The notes beneath the pieces are model-generated. The model made no database searches and was not told the origin of the DNA. It was given only the letters and a program-made list of their open reading frames with translations. Below, one piece after another: positions 60,214-64,000 of a DNA stretch of 64,000 nt (its first letter is position 1; each line of letters begins with the position of its first letter). The stretch is from positions 18,468,414 through 18,532,413 of the forward strand of contig CP141134.1 in the NCBI GenBank assembly GCA_035236585.1. The letters are read 5' to 3'. This stretch comes from Warburgia ugandensis (lineage: Eukaryota; Streptophyta; Magnoliopsida; Canellales; Canellaceae). The translations under genes and the position numbers were made by a program.

Positions 60214-61473
60214 GACCAAATTTATGAGCCACACTATGAAACTTTTTGAAAGAGTGATTAAGAAGAGGCTACGACATGAAACAAGTGTATTAAAGAATCA
60301 GTTTGCTTTCATGCCTAGGAGGTCTACCATAGAAGCTATTTTCTTACTAAGACAATTAGTAGAGAAATATAGGGAGAGGAGGAAAGACCTCCACATGGTC
60401 TTTATTGACTTAGAGAAGCTTATGATAGAGTCCCTACAGAGTTAATATGGAGGGTGTTGGGCGATAAAGGGGTTTCATAGGGGTATATAGACATAATTAA
60501 AGATATGTATGAGGGAGTAGTAACAAATATTAAGACCACTAGTGGTGAGACTGGTGATTTGCTTGTCACTGTAGGATTGTACCAAGGATTGGTAATGTGC
60601 CCATACCTTTTCACATTGGCTATGGATGAGTTAAGAAAACATCTGCATGAGGAGATTCCCTGATGCATGCTATTTGCAGATGATATAGTCTTACTTGATG
60701 AGACAAGGGAGGGTATAGACATAAAGCTAGAGTTAAAGAGAGAAGCATTAGAATCTAAAGGATTTAAAATTATCTAAATTAAGATAGAATATATGCAATT
60801 TTAGCAAGGAGAGGAGTATGAGTGGAACACCAATCAAGATTGATAACCAAGAAGTCCCCGTAAAAGACCACTTTTGGTACTTAGGATCAATGATTCATGA
60901 GAGTGGAGAGATTGAGAGGGAGGTTACCCAAAGAATCCAAGCGGGTTGGAACAAATGAAGATGTGCATCGGAAGTTTTGTGTGATTAGTGGGTGCCACTC
61001 AAATTAAAAGGAAAATTCTATAGGATGGTCATAAGGTTGGCCATGCTCTATGAATCAGAGTGTTGGGCAATTAAGGAACATCATGCTCATGGGATAAGTG
61101 ACATAGAAATGAGGATGTTGTGATAGATGAGTGGTAAGATAAGAAAGGATAGAATTAGAAATGAAAATGTTATAGAAAATTTAGGGGTAGCACCAATAGG
61201 TAACGAGATGAGGGAGATTAGACTTAGATGGTTTGAACATGGTCAAAGGAGACCAACAATGGCACCGGTTAGAAGGAGTGAGGCAATACAAGTAGACAGT
61301 TCTAAAAGGGCAAGGGGAAGGCCCAAAAGAACGTGGATAGAAATGGGGAGGAAACATTTAAAAACTTTAGGACTAAATAAAACCATGGTACTTAATAGAG
61401 AGGAATGGAGGAATAAGATTCATGTGGCCAACCCCTAATTAGGATAAGGTCTTAATGATGATGATGATGATGA
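60214..61473 (+). mobile_element. RTE LINE piece P2: RT core to 3' end
   Basis: It starts inside RT (MSHTMKLFERVIKKRLRHET) and continues through [10 protein letters not shown] near 60675. It ends with the RTE C-terminal phrase RARGRPKRTWIEMGRKHLKT, then EEWRNKIHVANP and a stop at 61438. A 3' UTR of about 20 bp and the GAT-repeat tail follow. The C-terminal 103 codons (61127-61438) are open. Farther upstream the frame is interrupted, so the copy is dead. It is 5'-truncated. Confidence 0.88.
61454..61472 (+). repeat. GAT-repeat 3' tail of the RTE LINE
   Basis: A run of six GAT/ATG units closes P2. RTE LINEs characteristically end in a short tandem repeat rather than poly(A). Confidence 0.8.
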
Positions 61474-63660
61474 CCCTTGTGAAAACCCTTTCTCGCCCAA
61501 AACCCTCCATATTAACTCTCTAGGGACTCTGTCATAAGCTTTCTATAAGTCGATAAAGACCATGTGGAGAAATTTCCTCCTCTCCCTGTCTTTCTCTACC
61601 AATTGTCTTAGTAAGAAAATAGCTTCCATGGTAGACCTCTCAGGCATGAAACCAAACTGATTCTCTAATACACTTGTCTCATGCCATAGCCTCTCCTCAA
61701 TTACTCTTTTAAAAAGTTTCATAGTGTGGCTCATAACTTTGATCCCTTGATAATTAGTACAACTCTATATGTCTCCTTTATTTTTATAAATTGGTACAAT
61801 AAAGATTTTCCTCCACTCATTAAGCATTTTCTTTGATTTTATAATCTTGTTAAATAACTTGGTCAACCAAACTACCCTAATATCTGCCATATGCTTCCAA
61901 ACCTCTATTGGTATACCATCAGGCCCCATGGCCTTTCTTGATTTCATCTTTTTCAAGGCCTCTTTCACTTTATGTATTCTAATCCTAATTTCATATCTAT
62001 AATATCTAATGTTATTTACAATTATAGTATTTTCAATCCCTATATTCTCAGAGCCATTGCCATTTAATAATTTTTGAAAGTATGTTTTCCACCTCTGTTT
62101 GATCTCAACATCTTTGACTAATACCCTTTGATCATCACTTCTAATGCTCCTAACATGATCTAAGTCCTTACCCTTCTATTCTCTTACTTTTGCAACTTTA
62201 AACACACCTTTCTCACCTTCTCTTATTCCTAGTTTATTATAGAGCTCATCATATGCCTTAAGTTTAGCCTCACTTACTATTCTCTTAGTAACTTTTTAAG
62301 CATTCTTATATTTTTCTTAGTTTTCATTATTTCTAGTCTCTGCCATGCTTTAAGACACGTATGTTTTTGTTTAATAACTTTTTATACTGTTTCACTACAC
62401 CATCATGTTTCCTTTACTAATTGCCTTTTACCTTTAGATACACCTAAGACATCTTTTGCTACTTTCTTAATGGACTTAGCAATATTAATCCACAAGGTGT
62501 TTACTTTTATTTCATAGTTTCAGTTTCCTTCTATCATCAACTTATTTGTGAATGAGGTTATTTTCTCTACTTTTAAGTTCCACCACTTAGTTTTTGGATA
62601 CCTATTAAGTTCATTTACTTTCTTCCATCTTTTAATATGGATATCCATACCTATTAACCTATGTTGTGAGGTTAAACTCTCACGGGGTATCACCTTACAA
62701 TCCTTACACATTGATAATTTAGTATTCCTAAGTAGAAAGAAGTCTATTTGGCTTTTATGAAGTTCACTTTTAAAGTTTATTAAATGTTCATCCCTCTTCT
62801 TAAAGAGTGTATTTGCAATGGTCAGGTTATATATGGAAGCAAAATCGAGGATAGTTTCCCTCATCTCATTTCGTTCACTTATACCATACCCTTCGTGTAT
62901 TCTATCATATCCTTCCTTATCTTTTCCTACATGGTCATTTAATTATGATCCTATAAATATCCCCTCAATTTTGGGAATTTCTTACATGACTCCCTCCATA
63001 TCTTCCCAAAACTATCTCTTGATTATATATTTTAAACCTACTTGTGGTGCATATGTACTTGTAACATTTATGATTTTCTCTCCTAGAACAAGTTTTATTA
63101 TTATAATTCTATCACTGATTCTTTTAACATCCACAACTTTATTCTTTAATTCTTTATCCACTATTATTCCTACGCCATTTCAGTTATTATCCTTTCCTAC
63201 AAACCATAATTTATACCTATCGATTTTTTTAGCTTTAGCCCCTTTCCACTTGGTTTCTTGGATACAAGCGATATTGACTCTCCTATGTTTCATCATGTCT
63301 ACTAACTCCAAACTCTTACCTGTCAATGTTTATATATTCCATGTGGCAATATGAATCTTATACTCTTGAAATACCCCATTTAGCCGTGCACTTCTCAACC
63401 TCCATGGCCTGAAACCATGTCCACTTTTCATTGCACCTGGGTTCTAATGTAGCATGTCGCTTCTAAGGGGACCCTCTAGCAGCCCTTGCCCATTTTTCAC
63501 TGCACCTGGGATCCAATGTAGTACATTGCTTGTGGGCGAACACCCTAACAACCCTTACCCATTGTTCACCACACCCAGGATCTAATGCAGTGTGTCGCTT
63601 ATGGAAAAGGCTAGCTTGAGAGAACGTCAGTTTTCAATTCATGTCATGATAAGGTTGCCA
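61474..63660 (-). mobile_element. RTE LINE piece M2: 5' leader, endonuclease and RT start
   Basis: Reading leftward on the minus strand: leader repeats (63405-63610); endonuclease (LELVDMMKHRRVNIACIQET near 63300, AKKIDRYKLWFVGKDNN, GVGIIVDKELKNKVVDVKRI, INVTSTYAPQVGL near 63060, DFASIYNLTIANTLFKKRDE near 62850); RT start (KAMGPDGIPIEVWKHMADIR, FIVPIYKNKGDI near 61770); and ENQFGFMPERSTMEAIFLLR up to the VLGEKG region at the left edge. It is the only copy that keeps the 5' half. It lacks its 3' half, which is unusual for a LINE. Stops and frame shifts are present. Confidence 0.85.
63405..63610 (-). repeat. About 69-bp tandem repeat in the RTE 5' leader
   Basis: Three units share CCATTTTTCACTGCACCTGG then GATCCAATGTAGTACATTGC (plus-strand form), at about 63414, 63485 and 63556. 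They sit just upstream of the endonuclease coding region. Confidence 0.7.
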
Positions 63661-63937
63661 TAGTTTTAAGAAGTTGGAGATGATTTTCATTTCTTCCTTA
63701 CAAATAAATATACAAATGCATATTCATTTTCAAGCAGGAAAGAAATAATAAAATCATCTTCAACTTCTCCCATGCCGACTGGCACCTGATGCAAGGGTTG
63801 CCATACTTTTAAGAAGTTGGAGATGATTTTCATTTCTTACTTGCACATTAATATACAATGCATATTCATTTGCAAGAAGGAAAGAAATAACAAAATCATC
63901 TTCAACTTCTCCCTTGCCAGTTGGCAACTGATGCAAG
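63652..63937. repeat. Two tandem 143-bp hairpin units
   Basis: Each unit starts with TTGCCATA, then TTTTAAGAAGTTGGAGATGA then TTTTCATTTCTT. Some 50 bases later it has the near complement AAAGAAATAATAAAATCATC then TTCAACTTCT, and it ends TGGCA, then CTGATGCAA. TGCCA starts at 63656 and 63799, and TGGCA ends at 63784 and 63926. Each unit can fold into a stem of about 30-40 bp. The flanks look like the RTE leader, so the units lie in or beside it. Confidence 0.8.
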
Positions 63938-64000
63938 ACCCTCCTCCTTCATCTAGGCTTAGGGCCGGCATTGGCGGAGTTATATCCACATTTTATCTCA
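63938..64000 (-). other. Right edge of the window, possible RTE leader
   Basis: GACCCTCCTCCTTCATCTAG and GCTTAGGGCCGGCATTGGCG have a more GC-rich composition like the leader repeats. They could belong to the 5' end of the RTE piece, but this is not certain. Confidence 0.3.

Noticed and set aside
62818-63354. 178-codon plus-strand open stretch
   Set aside because: It is the antisense shadow of the RTE endonuclease encoded on the minus strand.

Overview
The window reads as nuclear DNA of a flowering plant with a repeat-rich genome. It has one spliced host gene with GT-AG introns, Tekay/Del-like and Tat/Athila-like Ty3/gypsy LTR elements, an En/Spm (CACTA) transposon with a plant Transposase_24-type motif, RTE-clade LINEs and a tail of an Au-like SINE. 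I cannot name the species. No prokaryotic signature, CRISPR array, rRNA or tRNA gene was seen.

Layout. 1-14348: two very long LTRs of a Tekay/Del-like Ty3/gypsy family lie head to tail (3028-8718 and 8725-14150). They are joined by a 6-bp junction. Worn pol lies to the left (1-3027), and a PBS with a gag stub lies to the right. A solo LTR with a perfect 5-bp target duplication sits inside the first LTR. 14349-16421 and 27672-about 27970 look like the halves of an older LTR-like repeat. It was split by a complete-ended but decayed gypsy element on the minus strand (16427-27666) with 5-bp target duplications. 28073-34250: two dinucleotide tracts, a probable Tat-like LTR, a diverged tandem array that reverses orientation, and a SINE-like piece.

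34650-about 40930 (minus): the only host gene I can support. It is a seven-coding-exon receptor-like kinase of 384 residues. Its frame stays open across every inferred splice, and a probable spliced 5' UTR and TATA box lie upstream. Its introns carry a 52-bp SINE tail with a target duplication and a GC-rich insert.

43603-about 51470 (minus): a decayed CACTA transposon with subterminal repeats, a 150-bp triplicate, a duplicated coding module and an Ulp1-like protease piece. It is interrupted by a Tat/Athila-like LTR. 51482-58034: a second LTR of that kind, then the 3' LTR and worn pol of another minus-strand gypsy element. 58035-64000: four RTE LINE pieces in mixed orientation, with a twin-priming-like inversion. 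The minus-strand piece at the right edge has 5' leader repeats and two tandem hairpins.

I found no convincing new gene system. The most unusual structures are the LTR-LTR junction, the inverted RTE mosaic, the duplicated CACTA module and the tandem hairpins near the right edge. All coordinates without a clear edge are approximate. Divergence values are by-eye estimates over short stretches.
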